Shown: positions 16,412 through 26,426, counted from the stretch's first letter. The stretch is DNA of 64,000 nt from CAG-390 sp045644325 (GCA_045644325.1 JAZRGT010000031.1:1-64000), one strand, 5' to 3'. Notes: generated by a model from the letters alone, not told the origin. Translations and numbers: made by a program.

Positions 16412-16587
16412 ATAAACATACCTTGTGTCGTATATAGGGAGAATTGCCCTCGCCTGACATCACATTCAGCAATTTGAACTTCTTCAGTCCCGCTCGTATT
16501 TTTATGGCGGATTCGCAACGAAAACTCGCCATGTGTTTCCTCAAGATGCGCTACAGATGGTAAATATAATATAATAGGAGAGATTTT

Positions 16588-18603
16588 ATGGTTGATATGA
16601 TGACTACAAACCAACAGTTGTTTTGTGAGCTGTTGGATCGCAGTATTTTGGAACTGTCGGATATAGACGTTACCTTTCGCGATCGTGGTATCGAGGCGGC
16701 GGAAAAGCAGTTGGCGGATTACATACGCTCCTGTCTGAAAACAGAAAATTTCTTTAAAATACCTTATCAGCCCAGAGAAAATGCCTGGGCACTGCCGGAG
16801 GATGACGACTTTGCCGCTGCAGAGAAAATAATAAACGGCGAGCTTCGCTCGATAGCATTTCCCCATAAATTTACCGATACCTCCCACGTAGATTGGGAAT
16901 TTAATCCCACTCCAAATGAATCCCCGGAGTGGACGTGGCAACTTTCCCGTCATCACGAATGGCGCTGCCTCGGACATTGCTACCGTCTCTCGGGCGACGA
17001 GAAATATGCAAAAGCATTTACAGAGCTTTTTATGAGTTGGTGTGAGCAGGCAAAATGCCCGTCTGATATGTCAAAAAACACAAAATGTTGGAGAACTATC
17101 GAAGCGGGTATCCGTTTGGCACTGAATTGGAACTATGCGTTCTACTCATTTTACAAATCACCGTATATGACGGATCGTGTAATATGTACCTACGTGCGCT
17201 CGATCTGCGATCACGGATACCGTCTTAGCCGCTTTCATAGCGCGGCAGGAAACTGGCTGATTATGGAGATGGCGGGGCTTGCACATATAGGCATGCTTTA
17301 TCCTTTCCTGACCAAAGCACGCGAGTGGGGTGATTATGCCTTTTCGAAGCTCCAATCGGAGCTTGACCGTCAAGTATATCGCGACGGCTTCCAATTTGAG
17401 TTGTCTACGAATTACCACGACGTGGTCATTATGAATTACCACAGAGTATTCGCCGCGGCGCGGGAGATAGGATATCCCGTCAGCCGAGAGTTCATCGACA
17501 AGCTCTTGCCACTGTTCGAGCTTGACATCAATATAACTTGTCCTGATGGCAAATACCCCGACCTTAACGACGGACATCGCGCTTCGCTTGAAACTTGGTG
17601 TCGTTTGGGCAGCATATATTTTCCGAAACATGAGGCAATAAATTATTTTGCGACCAATGGAAAGGATGGACGAGCTCCCGAGTATACGAGTGTTGCTCTG
17701 CCATATTCCGGATTGGCTTTTATGCGTACCGGATGGGGCAAAGACGATCTTTGGTGCTTTATGGATGCCGGAGATTTTGGTCGCGGACATCAGCACGAGG
17801 ACAAATTGAATGTCCTTATGTATGCGTATGGCAAAAATCTTCTTCCCGACTCAGGCTGTTACTCATACGATAGCTCCGATATGCGACGCTTTGTCTTAGA
17901 CTCCCGTTCGCACAACTGTGCTATGGTTGACGATATGTCGCAGAATCGCAAGGGAAGATATCATCCCGACAACGAGCCGTTGGATAGATACGCAGGTATG
18001 CTATGGAGCTTTTCAGCCGACGTCGACAGCGTTGAAGGCGTTTACGATCAAGGATACGGTGAGCAGTACCTTCACGTTATACACAAGAGAAAGCTGATCC
18101 TTTTCAAAAAAGGCGTTGCCGGCAGCGCTCCGTTTGCGATGGTTATTGACAGATTTATAAGTGAAGATGGCGAAGAGCATCTTTTTCAGCCCTCCTATCA
18201 GCTTGGCACAGAGCCATACACAGATGACGGCGTGCGTTTTACAGCTGATCACGGCGACCAAGTCAGCTTTAGTATTATTGCCTCGGAGCGTCATGGTATT
18301 ATTATCGGACAGGAGAAGCCATTATTTATGGGGTGGCGAAAGAGCTATGAGCTTCCCAATGCATTAAACTTTCCCGTTCCCGCACCCTGCGTAAGGTTTG
18401 CTTTAAAAGGAAAAGCCGCGCGTCTTGTTACACTTTTATGCCCTTACAACGGCACGGGCAAAACGCCAAGATCGGTCGAAGCCTTGAGCAGTATTTCCGA
18501 TACCAAAGCTTTTATTGAATTTTCCGATGGCAGTACTGCGATCATTGACGAATTGGATCATCCGTGTTACGCGGACACGGCAGACAAATTGGTTGAGATA
18601 TAA
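16588..18603 (+). CDS. Heparinase II/III-family polysaccharide lyase-like protein
   Basis: A 671-residue protein with an alpha-helical toroid in the first half ('WRTIEAGIRLALNW', 'SAAGNWLIMEMAGLAHIG', 'FELSTNYHDVVIMNYHRVF') and a beta-sandwich heparinase II/III C-terminal domain starting near 'GHQHEDKLNVLMYAYGKNLLPDSG'. The Asn, Tyr and His residues at these places match catalytic positions of alginate and heparin lyase families (PL12/15/17/21 type). No signal peptide, so it acts on imported oligosaccharides. RBS AGGAGA 6 nt upstream. The substrate is likely a uronate-containing glycan; the subfamily cannot be fixed by eye. Confidence 0.8.
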   Translation: MVDMMTTNQQLFCELLDRSILELSDIDVTFRDRGIEAAEKQLADYIRSCLKTENFFKIPYQPRENAWALPEDDDFAAAEKIINGELRSIAFPHKFTDTSHVDWEFNPTPNESPEWTWQLSRHHEWRCLGHCYRLSGDEKYAKAFTELFMSWCEQAKCPSDMSKNTKCWRTIEAGIRLALNWNYAFYSFYKSPYMTDRVICTYVRSICDHGYRLSRFHSAAGNWLIMEMAGLAHIGMLYPFLTKAREWGDYAFSKLQSELDRQVYRDGFQFELSTNYHDVVIMNYHRVFAAAREIGYPVSREFIDKLLPLFELDINITCPDGKYPDLNDGHRASLETWCRLGSIYFPKHEAINYFATNGKDGRAPEYTSVALPYSGLAFMRTGWGKDDLWCFMDAGDFGRGHQHEDKLNVLMYAYGKNLLPDSGCYSYDSSDMRRFVLDSRSHNCAMVDDMSQNRKGRYHPDNEPLDRYAGMLWSFSADVDSVEGVYDQGYGEQYLHVIHKRKLILFKKGVAGSAPFAMVIDRFISEDGEEHLFQPSYQLGTEPYTDDGVRFTADHGDQVSFSIIASERHGIIIGQEKPLFMGWRKSYELPNALNFPVPAPCVRFALKGKAARLVTLLCPYNGTGKTPRSVEALSSISDTKAFIEFSDGSTAIIDELDHPCYADTADKLVEI

Positions 18604-18659
18604 AACAAAGCAAGCCTTGATTTGGAACTAAAAGTGGTTTTGATTTATTATATCAAAAA

Positions 18660-18743
18660 ATCCCGCCCAAGCGAATTATAAGTGCGATGGGTTACAGTGC
18701 CGATATCGACGTAGATCAGCTTCCAAAGAAATCGGGATTATGA
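18660..18743 (+). pseudogene. Short 3' gene remnant
   Basis: Twenty-seven codons reading like a C-terminal tail ('RIISAMGYSADIDVDQLPKK') and ending in TGA, just after a fragment of repeat R2 (TTGATTTATTATATCAAAAAA). No start and no recognised family. Possibly the end of a deleted gene; could be chance. Confidence 0.25.
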
Positions 18744-18795
18744 TATAACAAAAATACGGGCTGCCGCCCGGGCGTCAGCCGATTATTATTATGTT

Positions 18796-20319
18796 TTACT
18801 GTCTTCCCTCAAAGTACTTGAGAAGCTGTTTGATTCTGTTATTATATAATCTTTCCTGAACTTTATAGTCAGACGCAAAGGTATTGGTGCCGCTTCTGAC
18901 AATAGAACGTGTGAAAGTTCCGATATTATCTATCTCACTTCCGTAAACCATACCGGTGTCGAACTTGATACTTTTACGGATAAGGTCGAAGATCATACCC
19001 GATTCAGCGTCAACAAGGTATCTTGTCTTCATAATAACCTCGCAGTAAACGGGAAGGATATCCATATAGGAGCGGTAATTCCATTCCTCAAATACGATAC
19101 CAACCTCACTCACGTGCTTACTTGTTGCCATAACCGACATAGTGCTGTAAGCATCCTGCGCGGTGGTGTAGTAGTTCTGCTGATTGAGATCGAACTTCGG
19201 CATAGGAAGCAGACCGTAGGTGGAATTCATGTTTCTGAGCGCCTGATTGACTTCAGCGCTCGGATAAATGTAGAAAAGCCAGAAGAGAGCCTCGTCGTTC
19301 GTGAACTTGTTGATGAGAGTAGGTTCGTCAGAGTCTGTGTATGCACCGCCCGCCTCACTTAAGAGGGCGATATTATAGTCGATAGCGCTCGAAACCTTAT
19401 CGGGATCCCAAGCGATCTCGAGGCCGCCGTCGGAGGTCTTAGCAAGAATATCAATACCGAATGCGGTAAGGAATCCATCGTAAGATGCGGCGCCGTCGCT
19501 CGAGAGGATACCAACCTTATCGGGGAGGTCGGCGATGCCTGACTGGTTGGTGTCTACCCAGGCATCCTTGGTGTACTGAAGAAGAAGGTCGATAGTCCAC
19601 TGTCCGTCAAGAACTACGTCATAGAGGTTGCCGATCTTATAATCGTTTGCAAGAGTTGCATTATAGTAAATAACCATAGAGCGGTCAACACCCGTAAGGT
19701 TGAGGTCGCCGACGATGAAGTAGAGCTGATCTTTAATGGTTGCGGCTTCAACGTAGGTCTGATTCCACCAAGGATGGCTGATATCCATAGTTTCAACGTC
19801 ATAGAGATTTACATAGCAATCGCGGAGAGCCGAGGCTGTAGAGTAGTATGCGTAGTTTGAAATAAGGTCGAGACCCGAATCACCGCCCGACTGATATTCA
19901 GCTATAACCATACGATAAGACTCATCCTTACTCGAGCTCTCGATAAAGTCAAAGGTAAAATTAAGATCTTCCTCGAGCTTCTGGTTTCTCTTGTAGATTG
20001 CGTCGTTGAGAATATCGCCGTTTGTGCCCTCGGCAAAAAACTCACGGTTCCACGTTTCTTCGTCACGCAGCATCATTGTGATAACAGTACCATCTTCAAA
20101 CCTTGTGCCCTCTGCGGTCGGGGAAGCTATATAGGGTCTGCCCCACTCGTCGGTAAGGGGAGCGGTCTCGGCGGGAGCATCCGTCAAGGCGGGAGTTGCA
20201 GTCACGTCAGTAGCGGTAGTTTCGTCCGCGCCGCCGTTATCCGCACACGCATAGAAGCAAAGCGTCAGAGTGATGAGCGCGAGAATGAACGAAATAATTC
20301 TGATAAATTTTTTCTTCAT
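18796..20319 (-). CDS. ABC-type substrate-binding lipoprotein
   Basis: A 507-residue extracytoplasmic binding protein: signal peptide with lipobox 'FYAC' (Cys25), Thr/Ala-rich linker, then a family 1-like solute-binding fold ('NDAIYKRNQKLEEDLNFTF', 'MDISHPWWNQTYVEAATIKDQLYFIVGDL', 'VVLDGQWTIDLL'). The 'PWWN..Y.E.A.I..KLYF..GD' motif is shared with two more lipoproteins in this window. No ABC permease or ATPase gene lies next to it. Downstream of GH130 and the barrel protein on the same strand, so it likely binds the sugar these act on. AGGAG-like AAGGAA site before ATG. Confidence 0.85.
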   Translation of the reverse strand: MKKKFIRIISFILALITLTLCFYACADNGGADETTATDVTATPALTDAPAETAPLTDEWGRPYIASPTAEGTRFEDGTVITMMLRDEETWNREFFAEGTNGDILNDAIYKRNQKLEEDLNFTFDFIESSSKDESYRMVIAEYQSGGDSGLDLISNYAYYSTASALRDCYVNLYDVETMDISHPWWNQTYVEAATIKDQLYFIVGDLNLTGVDRSMVIYYNATLANDYKIGNLYDVVLDGQWTIDLLLQYTKDAWVDTNQSGIADLPDKVGILSSDGAASYDGFLTAFGIDILAKTSDGGLEIAWDPDKVSSAIDYNIALLSEAGGAYTDSDEPTLINKFTNDEALFWLFYIYPSAEVNQALRNMNSTYGLLPMPKFDLNQQNYYTTAQDAYSTMSVMATSKHVSEVGIVFEEWNYRSYMDILPVYCEVIMKTRYLVDAESGMIFDLIRKSIKFDTGMVYGSEIDNIGTFTRSIVRSGTNTFASDYKVQERLYNNRIKQLLKYFEGRQ

Positions 20320-20360
20320 TTTTTGTTCCTTCTTTCTATTTTAATAAAATATATGTGTTA

Positions 20361-22355
20361 TCAGCCGATTATAAGTGCGAGGGGCTCCATCGCCGCGATG
20401 GAGTACTTAACGTAAGTCACGCCGTCGCGCACCTCGAAGTCACAGGGGATGCGTTCGCCTCGCTCATTGAGACGGTCTATGCGCGACACCGCACTCTTGA
20501 TTACAAGCGGAAGTTCGTCGATGGCATCCTGCGAAAGATTGAAGGCTACGGCGAATGTCTCGCCTCCGGGAAGTCTGCCTGCCCTAAGATAGAGCTCTGC
20601 ATCCTCGGGGTAATAGAGGGGAAGAAGATCGTTCTTCGAAAGGATATCGACCAACTGTTGCTTTCTCGTTTCGTTTAAGAGCGAGAAGGCGGAATAATAC
20701 TTAAAAGGCATATCAGGAGTTCCGCAAAAAACGATGCACTCACCGCCAAGCGAGGTCTTATGGCGAGTCACACCGGGATACAGAGGCTCGGGGACGCTCT
20801 GCTTTTGGTTGAAATGATAGACTTCGGAGAGCCATTCGGTCTCGGAGGAGAGAGGTTTAAGCTCTCTGTTTCCATACTGCACGTCCAAAGAGATACCGTT
20901 CACTCGCTCACCGGTTGCGACCTTTGCGCTCGTGGAGACGGTCTGCACACCGACCTGATCAATGGAGGCGGCACCCGACGCTACGGTCACGCCAAGCTCT
21001 GTGGCGAAGCCGCGAGTGACAAGCGCGGCAGCCGCGCCGACGGAGAGGATGAGAGTCCCCTTCATAAATCCACGGATCTCGTCATCGGTGAAGCCTCGGA
21101 CGGAAAAATCGTCGAGGAAAACTGCGCCCTCGCCGTCGTTTCCAAAGTAGAAAGGAAGACCGAGTCGCTCAAGCACACAGCTCGACCAGGCGGAGAGATT
21201 AAAATGCTTCTTTGTGCGTAGCTGATAGAAAAAGTCCTGCTTTCGCGTAAGGGGAATGCGGCATCCAAACGGACGGAGCTGACTTGCGTAGGCGGTGAGA
21301 GCTTCATAGAAGCCCGAATATTTTGCAAGCTTTTTTCTGTACGCCTTGCCCGATGCGGGCTCGAACGCGGTAAGTCTTGTTATCCAATGCTTTGCACCCG
21401 TTGCGCCCTCGAGTATCGATGCGGTAAAGTGAGCGTGAAGGAGCGCGGCAGAGGTGGAATATCTGTTCTGCGGACAAGTATCGGTTTCTGCCAGGAAAAT
21501 ATCGACCTTGTCTTTTGTATTTTCGCGTAGGATAGCCGCGCGAAACATATTTGCGGTGAAGTTACGCGCGCCGCCCGTGTTAGCGGAGTTTGAGTAGGGT
21601 CCGCCGTTGAGACGGATTATTTTCGGATTGCCCTCGCCTGCGAACGCCTCTGCGGTATAATCGGAGAACTCGCAGAACGTGGATGTGTAGATGCCCGAAA
21701 CCACTCCTTGAATGGTAGGATCTACCTCGTCGAGCCCCTCTCGCATAGCTTTTACACAATCAACGATCGAGTCACGAACTACCTCGACGTAAAGGTCGGA
21801 ATAATATTTATCCTCCTCGGTGTTGCCGAGTACATGCTGATAGAGCTCCTCTCGGGTGATCGCCTTTTTTGCACGTCGGTTGAGTTCTGCCATGTGATGT
21901 TTGCAAGCACAGCCACCCGTCGGTCGGTAGAAAAGTCCAAGATCGTCATCGAGCATAACAACGGAGGGGTGATGCTCGGCGAGAATACGGAACTGCTCTT
22001 TTATGTACTTGCGGAAGTCGGGATCGAGGGGACAGCAGGTTACTATTCTCTCTTCTCCTGTCGGGAGAGAGACGGTAGGCTGAAAGGGATATGGCTCGTA
22101 GGGGGTGTAGATGTGACCAAGGGTTGCCTGCACGAGCACGCCGTGCTTTGCACCGCGCTTATCCAGCCTCTCGCGGAAGAGGTCGTACTTTTCGCATTGC
22201 AACTCCGCTTTGTTGACAGGGGGAGTTCCCTCGGGATTGAACTCCATCATAAACATAGCGTGAGTGCTGACGCCTGTTCTTTGCTGTTCTATTATATCCT
22301 CGACGATCTCGTCGATGTGATCGGTGTCAAGTGGCATTATAGATAGGTTAAGCAT
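20361..22355 (-). CDS. Putative TIM-barrel glycoside hydrolase-like protein
   Basis: A 664-residue protein without signal peptide. The first 400 residues look like a TIM barrel ('VVMLDDDLGLFYRP', 'DEVDPTIQGVVSG', 'IFLAETDTCPQNRYSTSAALLHAHFTASILEGATGAKHW') followed by a glutamine-amidotransferase-like middle and a beta-rich end ('ALIIG'), an order seen in GH42-like beta-galactosidases, but I cannot assign a family. The ATG at 22355 is chosen for GAAAGGAG at 10 nt; the longer frame to 22427 overlaps the GH130 gene. It sits 14 nt behind GH130 and 41 nt before the binding lipoprotein, a likely sugar operon. Confidence 0.65.
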   Translation of the reverse strand: MLNLSIMPLDTDHIDEIVEDIIEQQRTGVSTHAMFMMEFNPEGTPPVNKAELQCEKYDLFRERLDKRGAKHGVLVQATLGHIYTPYEPYPFQPTVSLPTGEERIVTCCPLDPDFRKYIKEQFRILAEHHPSVVMLDDDLGLFYRPTGGCACKHHMAELNRRAKKAITREELYQHVLGNTEEDKYYSDLYVEVVRDSIVDCVKAMREGLDEVDPTIQGVVSGIYTSTFCEFSDYTAEAFAGEGNPKIIRLNGGPYSNSANTGGARNFTANMFRAAILRENTKDKVDIFLAETDTCPQNRYSTSAALLHAHFTASILEGATGAKHWITRLTAFEPASGKAYRKKLAKYSGFYEALTAYASQLRPFGCRIPLTRKQDFFYQLRTKKHFNLSAWSSCVLERLGLPFYFGNDGEGAVFLDDFSVRGFTDDEIRGFMKGTLILSVGAAAALVTRGFATELGVTVASGAASIDQVGVQTVSTSAKVATGERVNGISLDVQYGNRELKPLSSETEWLSEVYHFNQKQSVPEPLYPGVTRHKTSLGGECIVFCGTPDMPFKYYSAFSLLNETRKQQLVDILSKNDLLPLYYPEDAELYLRAGRLPGGETFAVAFNLSQDAIDELPLVIKSAVSRIDRLNERGERIPCDFEVRDGVTYVKYSIAAMEPLALIIG

Positions 22356-22369
22356 ACTCCGCTCTCCTT

Positions 22370-23386
22370 TCACAGTTGTTCGGTACAAAGTGCGATCAGA
22401 TCGGAGAGCGAGGCTGTTGCAAGACACTCTACGGTATCTGACGCGCCATAATAAATTTTGACCGTTTCGTCATCCTCAAGGATCATACCGCCGGGGAAGA
22501 TGACGTTCTGTCTGAAGCCCTCGTCGGTTTCAAATGGCAATTCGGGGGCGATCAAGGGCTCTTTCGACATGCCGATCACCTTTGTCGGATCTTCAAGGTC
22601 GAGCAGCATAATGCCGGCTGTATACCGTTTGTCCCACGAGGGTTCCCAACCGTTTTTACCTCTGCCCGCCTGTCGGTCAACCGCGTGGAAGGTCGTAAGC
22701 CAACCGTACTTTGTTTTGATGGGCGGTGCCGCCGGACCGATCTTATCGTTTGCAAAAGGAACATGTTCTACGCCCATTACAAGCTCTGTGTCACCCCAAT
22801 ATTTTAAGTCGGGAGATCTTGATGCCCAAATGTCGAAGCGATCCTTTCCGCCTCTGGAATAAACGGTAAAGGGACGCTCGAGGCGCACGTACATGCCTCC
22901 GATACGCTCGGGAAACAGAACCATATTGCGATTGTCGGGAGCACTTACACTCAGAATATTGAAGCAATCGAGGGAGTCATTAATATCGGCGATGACGCCG
23001 CGGATTCCGTGACGGGTATCCGTTGCAAGGCAAAGATAGAGCTTATCATCAATGACGGTCAGGCGCGGATCGTAATAGCGTCGTACGTCACTTTCCTTCG
23101 GCAAGCTCGCGCTATCAAAAAGAGGCTTTTCGCGGACGGTCCAATGAACACCGTCGTCGCTTTCGGCAACACCGAGCAGAGTTCCCGGCTTTTTGACGGG
23201 CGGCCAGACGTCTTCCTCAAAATTGTAGTCATCACGAAAGATCATAATGTATTTTTCGCGATACTTCGCAACTCCAGCATTGAATATGAGAGAGGCGTTA
23301 TAGGGGATGTCATTTCTCGTCAGGATAGGTTTTTCCAATTTTTTGATGCACGAAGCAGTATAGAGGGGAGGTGTAAAGATCGCCAT
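22370..23386 (-). CDS. Glycoside hydrolase family 130-like phosphorylase
   Basis: A 338-residue cytoplasmic five-bladed beta-propeller protein. 'IFNAGVAKYREKYIMIFRDDY', 'YDPRLTVIDDKLYLC', 'NMVLFPERIGGMYVRLERP', 'KIGPAAPPIKTKYGWL' and 'YYGASDT' match GH130 beta-1,2- and beta-1,4-mannoside phosphorylases, with the general-acid Asp and phosphate-binding Arg/Lys positions present. It would phosphorolyse a mannose-containing oligosaccharide. The ATG at 23386 has AAAGGAG 10 nt upstream; the longer frame to 23506 runs into repeat R1. First gene of the operon, divergent from an AraC regulator. Confidence 0.85.
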   Translation of the reverse strand: MAIFTPPLYTASCIKKLEKPILTRNDIPYNASLIFNAGVAKYREKYIMIFRDDYNFEEDVWPPVKKPGTLLGVAESDDGVHWTVREKPLFDSASLPKESDVRRYYDPRLTVIDDKLYLCLATDTRHGIRGVIADINDSLDCFNILSVSAPDNRNMVLFPERIGGMYVRLERPFTVYSRGGKDRFDIWASRSPDLKYWGDTELVMGVEHVPFANDKIGPAAPPIKTKYGWLTTFHAVDRQAGRGKNGWEPSWDKRYTAGIMLLDLEDPTKVIGMSKEPLIAPELPFETDEGFRQNVIFPGGMILEDDETVKIYYGASDTVECLATASLSDLIALCTEQL

Positions 23387-23451
23387 CTTAAAAAGTCTCC
23401 TTTGTGTTTTTATCATTATAGCCGATTGTAAAATTACAAAAATATAATTAA

Positions 23452-23529
23452 ATTCGTTTTTTGGCGGCGGCGATAAGTGCGCGTACTCCGCCGCGCGGAT
23501 TTTCAATTGTAAAACGCAGTTTTACAATT
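23452..23529 (+). repeat. Interspersed repeat R1, copy 2 (internally deleted)
   Basis: Shares TCGTTTTTTGGCGG, GCGGCGATAAGTGCGCG and the terminal palindrome CAATTGTAAAACGCAG..TTTTACAATT (23504-23529) with copy 1, but lacks about 90 bp of the middle. It lies in the leader of the GH130 operon. Confidence 0.75.
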
Positions 23530-23542
23530 AGGTATTTTTATC

Positions 23543-23571
23543 ATTATAGCATTTTTTCATCGGTTTGTCAT
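23543..23571 (-). promoter_or_regulatory. Promoter of the GH130 operon
   Basis: ATGACA (23566-23571), 17-nt spacer, TATAAT (23543-23548), minus strand. A second TATAAT sits at 23415-23420 without a good -35. The phrase TTTTTATCATTATAG occurs at both places, so the inter-box sequence may have been duplicated by R1 insertion. Confidence 0.65.
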
Positions 23572-23642
23572 TTTGATTGTTTTTATAACATTGCAATTAT
23601 TATGCTTTTTAAATAATTTTTCTGCGGTTTTTTGAAATATTC

Positions 23643-23671
23643 TTGCATTTATTCTTGTAATGTGTTATAAT
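23643..23671 (+). promoter_or_regulatory. Promoter of the AraC-type regulator
   Basis: TTGCAT (23643-23648), 17-nt spacer, TATAAT (23666-23671), plus strand, 25 nt before the start codon. Confidence 0.75.
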
Positions 23672-23696
23672 AGGTTCAATGAAGGAGGTGATGACG

Positions 23697-24515
23697 ATGC
23701 ACGATATGGGAATGCTTAAAAGTTATAGAGATGCACAGATCACAAAGGATCATGGTGTGCGATGTGTCGTCAATACGCCGATCGAATTTCCGCTTCATCA
23801 TCACGATTACTATGAGCTTGAGATCGTTGCCGAGGGAGAGATGCTGCACGAATGCAACGGAAAAAGCATGAGGCTTGGGAAGGGGGACGTGTATATCCTT
23901 TCGCCCCACGACGTTCACCGCCTTGTTCCCACTCAAAAAACCACAATATATAACGTTTGTATTTATACGGAGCAATGCAGCAAATCGATTGCGAGACTGT
24001 TGCTTGATGAGGAATATCCGCGCTTTGGTAGAGTTGATGATAACTTAATGAATGAGATCAGTGCGCTACACTCTGCCTTGCGGGATGTCCTGAACTCGAC
24101 GGGTCAATACCGCGGGGCACGCACGTCGGCTCTTACAACTCTGCTTGCGTCAAGACTTTTTGAAATGACCTCCGCTGAGATATCATTGCAGTCTGATCAA
24201 TCATACTCAACCATTGCCAAGGCAATGTCGTTTATTGAGGCGCACCTCGCAAATCCGATCACGCTTGAGGAGGTTGCGGCTGCTTCGGGATATTCCCGAA
24301 CCTACTTCAGCAGACTTTTCAAGGAGATCGTCGGAATCAATTTCAAAAATTACCTCGAGCGGGAGCGCATTGAACTGGCAAGTGATCTTCTCGAAATTGA
24401 AGAAATGAGCATAACCGAAATAGCCTACGCGGTTGGCTTTAACAGCTTTTCCTCCTTTTGGAGAGCCTTCAAAAAGCTCAAGGGAGTTTCTCCAAGAGAG
24501 TGGAGAACACGATAA
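23697..24515 (+). CDS. AraC-family regulator of the GH130 operon
   Basis: A 272-residue protein: N-terminal cupin sensor ('FPLHHHDYYELEIVAEGEMLHECNGKSMRLGKGDVYILSPHDVHRL') and C-terminal double helix-turn-helix ('ITLEEVAAASGYSRTYFSRLFKEIVG', 'MSITEIAYAVGFNSFSSFWRAFKKLKGVSPREW'). The ATG at 23697 is preferred because AAGGAGG is 8 nt before it; ATGs at 23679 and 23691 are badly placed. Divergent from GH130 and its partners, which it most likely activates on a sugar signal. Confidence 0.9.
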   Translation: MHDMGMLKSYRDAQITKDHGVRCVVNTPIEFPLHHHDYYELEIVAEGEMLHECNGKSMRLGKGDVYILSPHDVHRLVPTQKTTIYNVCIYTEQCSKSIARLLLDEEYPRFGRVDDNLMNEISALHSALRDVLNSTGQYRGARTSALTTLLASRLFEMTSAEISLQSDQSYSTIAKAMSFIEAHLANPITLEEVAAASGYSRTYFSRLFKEIVGINFKNYLERERIELASDLLEIEEMSITEIAYAVGFNSFSSFWRAFKKLKGVSPREWRTR

Positions 24516-24526
24516 CCGCTTGTAGC

Positions 24527-24650
24527 CCGCCACGGCAAAAACCTCAAAAATATGCTTAAGAGATATTTCAAATAAGCCCTAAAACCTTGTAAAATAAAGC
24601 TTTTTGCGCTAAAAACACAAGAAGAGCGATCTTTCGATCGCTCTTCTTTC
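24527..24650 (+). repeat. Dispersed rubrerythrin 3' end and terminator, copy 2
   Basis: Fifteen nt after the AraC stop the sequence again reads ARHGK...MLKRYFK followed by TAA, then the same spacer (CCTTGTAAAATAAAGCTTTT) and hairpin AAGAAGAGCGATC-TTTC-GATCGCTCTTCTT (24619-24648). It aligns with 14488-14612 nearly throughout, with changes in the codons before MLKRYFK. It now works as terminator between the AraC gene and the convergent PcfJ-like gene. Confidence 0.85.
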
Positions 24651-26315
24651 TCATTGAGATGCTCTTTCACGGTATAATGTTTTGCCGAGATACTCTATAT
24701 ATCTGTACAAATCACGGTCTATTCGGCGGTTGTATTTTCCGAGTGCCTGCACGACCTCAAAGGTTTCATAATCGTATTCAATCGTAACGTATGGGACGTT
24801 TTTCTCTTTTCTCAAAAACACGATGATAGAGTAATGGGATATAACATTACGGAAGTACCTATTGGTATAAACGCAATTATGCTGCAACGCACCTTCATGC
24901 TTAAAGTCGGAAATCGTTTTTGGAACTATAATAAAATATCCGTTTTCCTCTCTGTTGATCCACGATAATTCCTGCTCCGCACGAGCATATTGGTTGATCT
25001 CGTTTACCGAAACGCGCAAAGCCTTTTCCTGCACCATAACATCGTGTCTTTCAATATAGTCTTTATCAAACAGATCATCAACAGTTACGGCAGGAGTTTG
25101 GGCGAGCAAATCAATATAGTCACCGTACAAATTTGCATTGAAAATACCCGGCCTTCTCAAAAAATTAATCAGCTTTGTGTCTAAAACAGAAGCGTCAAGG
25201 TTGAAGTGGTTGAAAATTTGCACCAAAGAGGTGTATATACTATCACCGGTCCTCCTTTTCTTCATTACCGATTCCAGCTTTTGAAGAATATCAATATCGT
25301 GAAGTCCGCAACGTTTGATGATAGGAAGCGTATTGATAACGTTATTTTTACTTGCAAAATCAATTTGCTTCGACGTAAATTCTTCCAGATATTCGACGAT
25401 ATTTTCAATATGCACCGTCGATGAAAACAGTTTGTGCTTAAACACAATTTCCGCTTTATTGCTATATAACGCCGCCAACATCAGTTTTACGTACTGAAGA
25501 CAGTTTACTTCGGTTGCCTCAATATAATCATTCAGATATTTACAATCACAATTTCTGACTATTTTATTAAGGTTGACATAAGCCGCCGCATCAGAAGCCT
25601 GCCATTTCGAACGTACCGTGGAGTATCTTGCACTCGCGCCCGCACACGAAATGTGCTTTGAAAATTTATAAAGTCTGCCTTCTATACACACAATACGAAT
25701 AATTTCGGTTGTATCGCTATTAGTAACAACAACGTTGCCTACTCTTCCCTCCTCATAAACGTCGTTTCTCGAGAAAACCCTGAATACATAGGCGTTTGAG
25801 TACTTGGACAGAAAGCCTTCAGAATACCTGCTCATTGCTGTTCTTGAATAGTATGGTATTCTGATATATTTCATTTTGTGCTCAAAGGCATCATAATGTG
25901 CTTTTATACTGTTATCGCAGTCAGCAAAAATTTCTTGGAGCAATTCCTGGTCCTTGTTTTTAACCAAGCTAAAACTTAAGGGAGCAGGTTCCAATTGGAC
26001 ACTGGCTGAATCAACTCTTACTCCGACCGGTGATTTTGATTCAATTTCCTTGCGGACTGCCTCTGTTCTTTTATACGGCAACAGCAGCTCTTCTTTTTTT
26101 TGCATTTTCTCGTTTTCGATCTGCGCGAGTTCCCGATCAATCTTATCTTGAAGATCTGCATCTTCATATTTCAAAAAGCCCTTTTCAAACGCGTCAAGCG
26201 GCAATTTCGCAACTCTGTTTCCATAATCAACATAAAAGTACTTATCGTCAACAGAAACGATTATTCCCGTTTGCCTTAATTTGTTAACAACTTTTTTTCC
26301 AATGATAATATTCAT
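24651..26315 (-). CDS. PcfJ-like domain protein
   Basis: A protein of about 554 residues. N-terminus: a beta-rich domain on a coiled region ('IIIGKKVVNKLRQTGIIVSVDDKYFYVDYGN'); a long alpha-rich middle; C-terminus resembling PcfJ of conjugative elements: 'GYFIIVPKTISDFKHEGALQHNCVY', 'YSIIVFLRKEKNVPYVTIEYD' and 'VVQALGKYNR'. PcfJ's biochemical role is unknown. The ATG at 26315 follows AGAGGG; the frame extends to a TTG at 26333. AT-rich codons. No relaxase or coupling protein lies nearby, so a link to conjugation is only by family. Own promoter upstream. Confidence 0.65.
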   Translation of the reverse strand: MNIIIGKKVVNKLRQTGIIVSVDDKYFYVDYGNRVAKLPLDAFEKGFLKYEDADLQDKIDRELAQIENEKMQKKEELLLPYKRTEAVRKEIESKSPVGVRVDSASVQLEPAPLSFSLVKNKDQELLQEIFADCDNSIKAHYDAFEHKMKYIRIPYYSRTAMSRYSEGFLSKYSNAYVFRVFSRNDVYEEGRVGNVVVTNSDTTEIIRIVCIEGRLYKFSKHISCAGASARYSTVRSKWQASDAAAYVNLNKIVRNCDCKYLNDYIEATEVNCLQYVKLMLAALYSNKAEIVFKHKLFSSTVHIENIVEYLEEFTSKQIDFASKNNVINTLPIIKRCGLHDIDILQKLESVMKKRRTGDSIYTSLVQIFNHFNLDASVLDTKLINFLRRPGIFNANLYGDYIDLLAQTPAVTVDDLFDKDYIERHDVMVQEKALRVSVNEINQYARAEQELSWINREENGYFIIVPKTISDFKHEGALQHNCVYTNRYFRNVISHYSIIVFLRKEKNVPYVTIEYDYETFEVVQALGKYNRRIDRDLYRYIEYLGKTLYRERASQ

Positions 26316-26426
26316 TGTTCGCCCTCTATACAAGATGAATCAAATTTACGTATTCCCACACGCCGCATTTATACTGAAAATTGCGTCTTCGGATCCACTG
26401 TGCCGATCTTCGGCTTGATTTAATTT

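Noticed and set aside
23387..23506. Upstream extension of the GH130 frame to 23506
   Set aside because: It reads through repeat R1; ATG 23386 has AAAGGAG and matches the family start.
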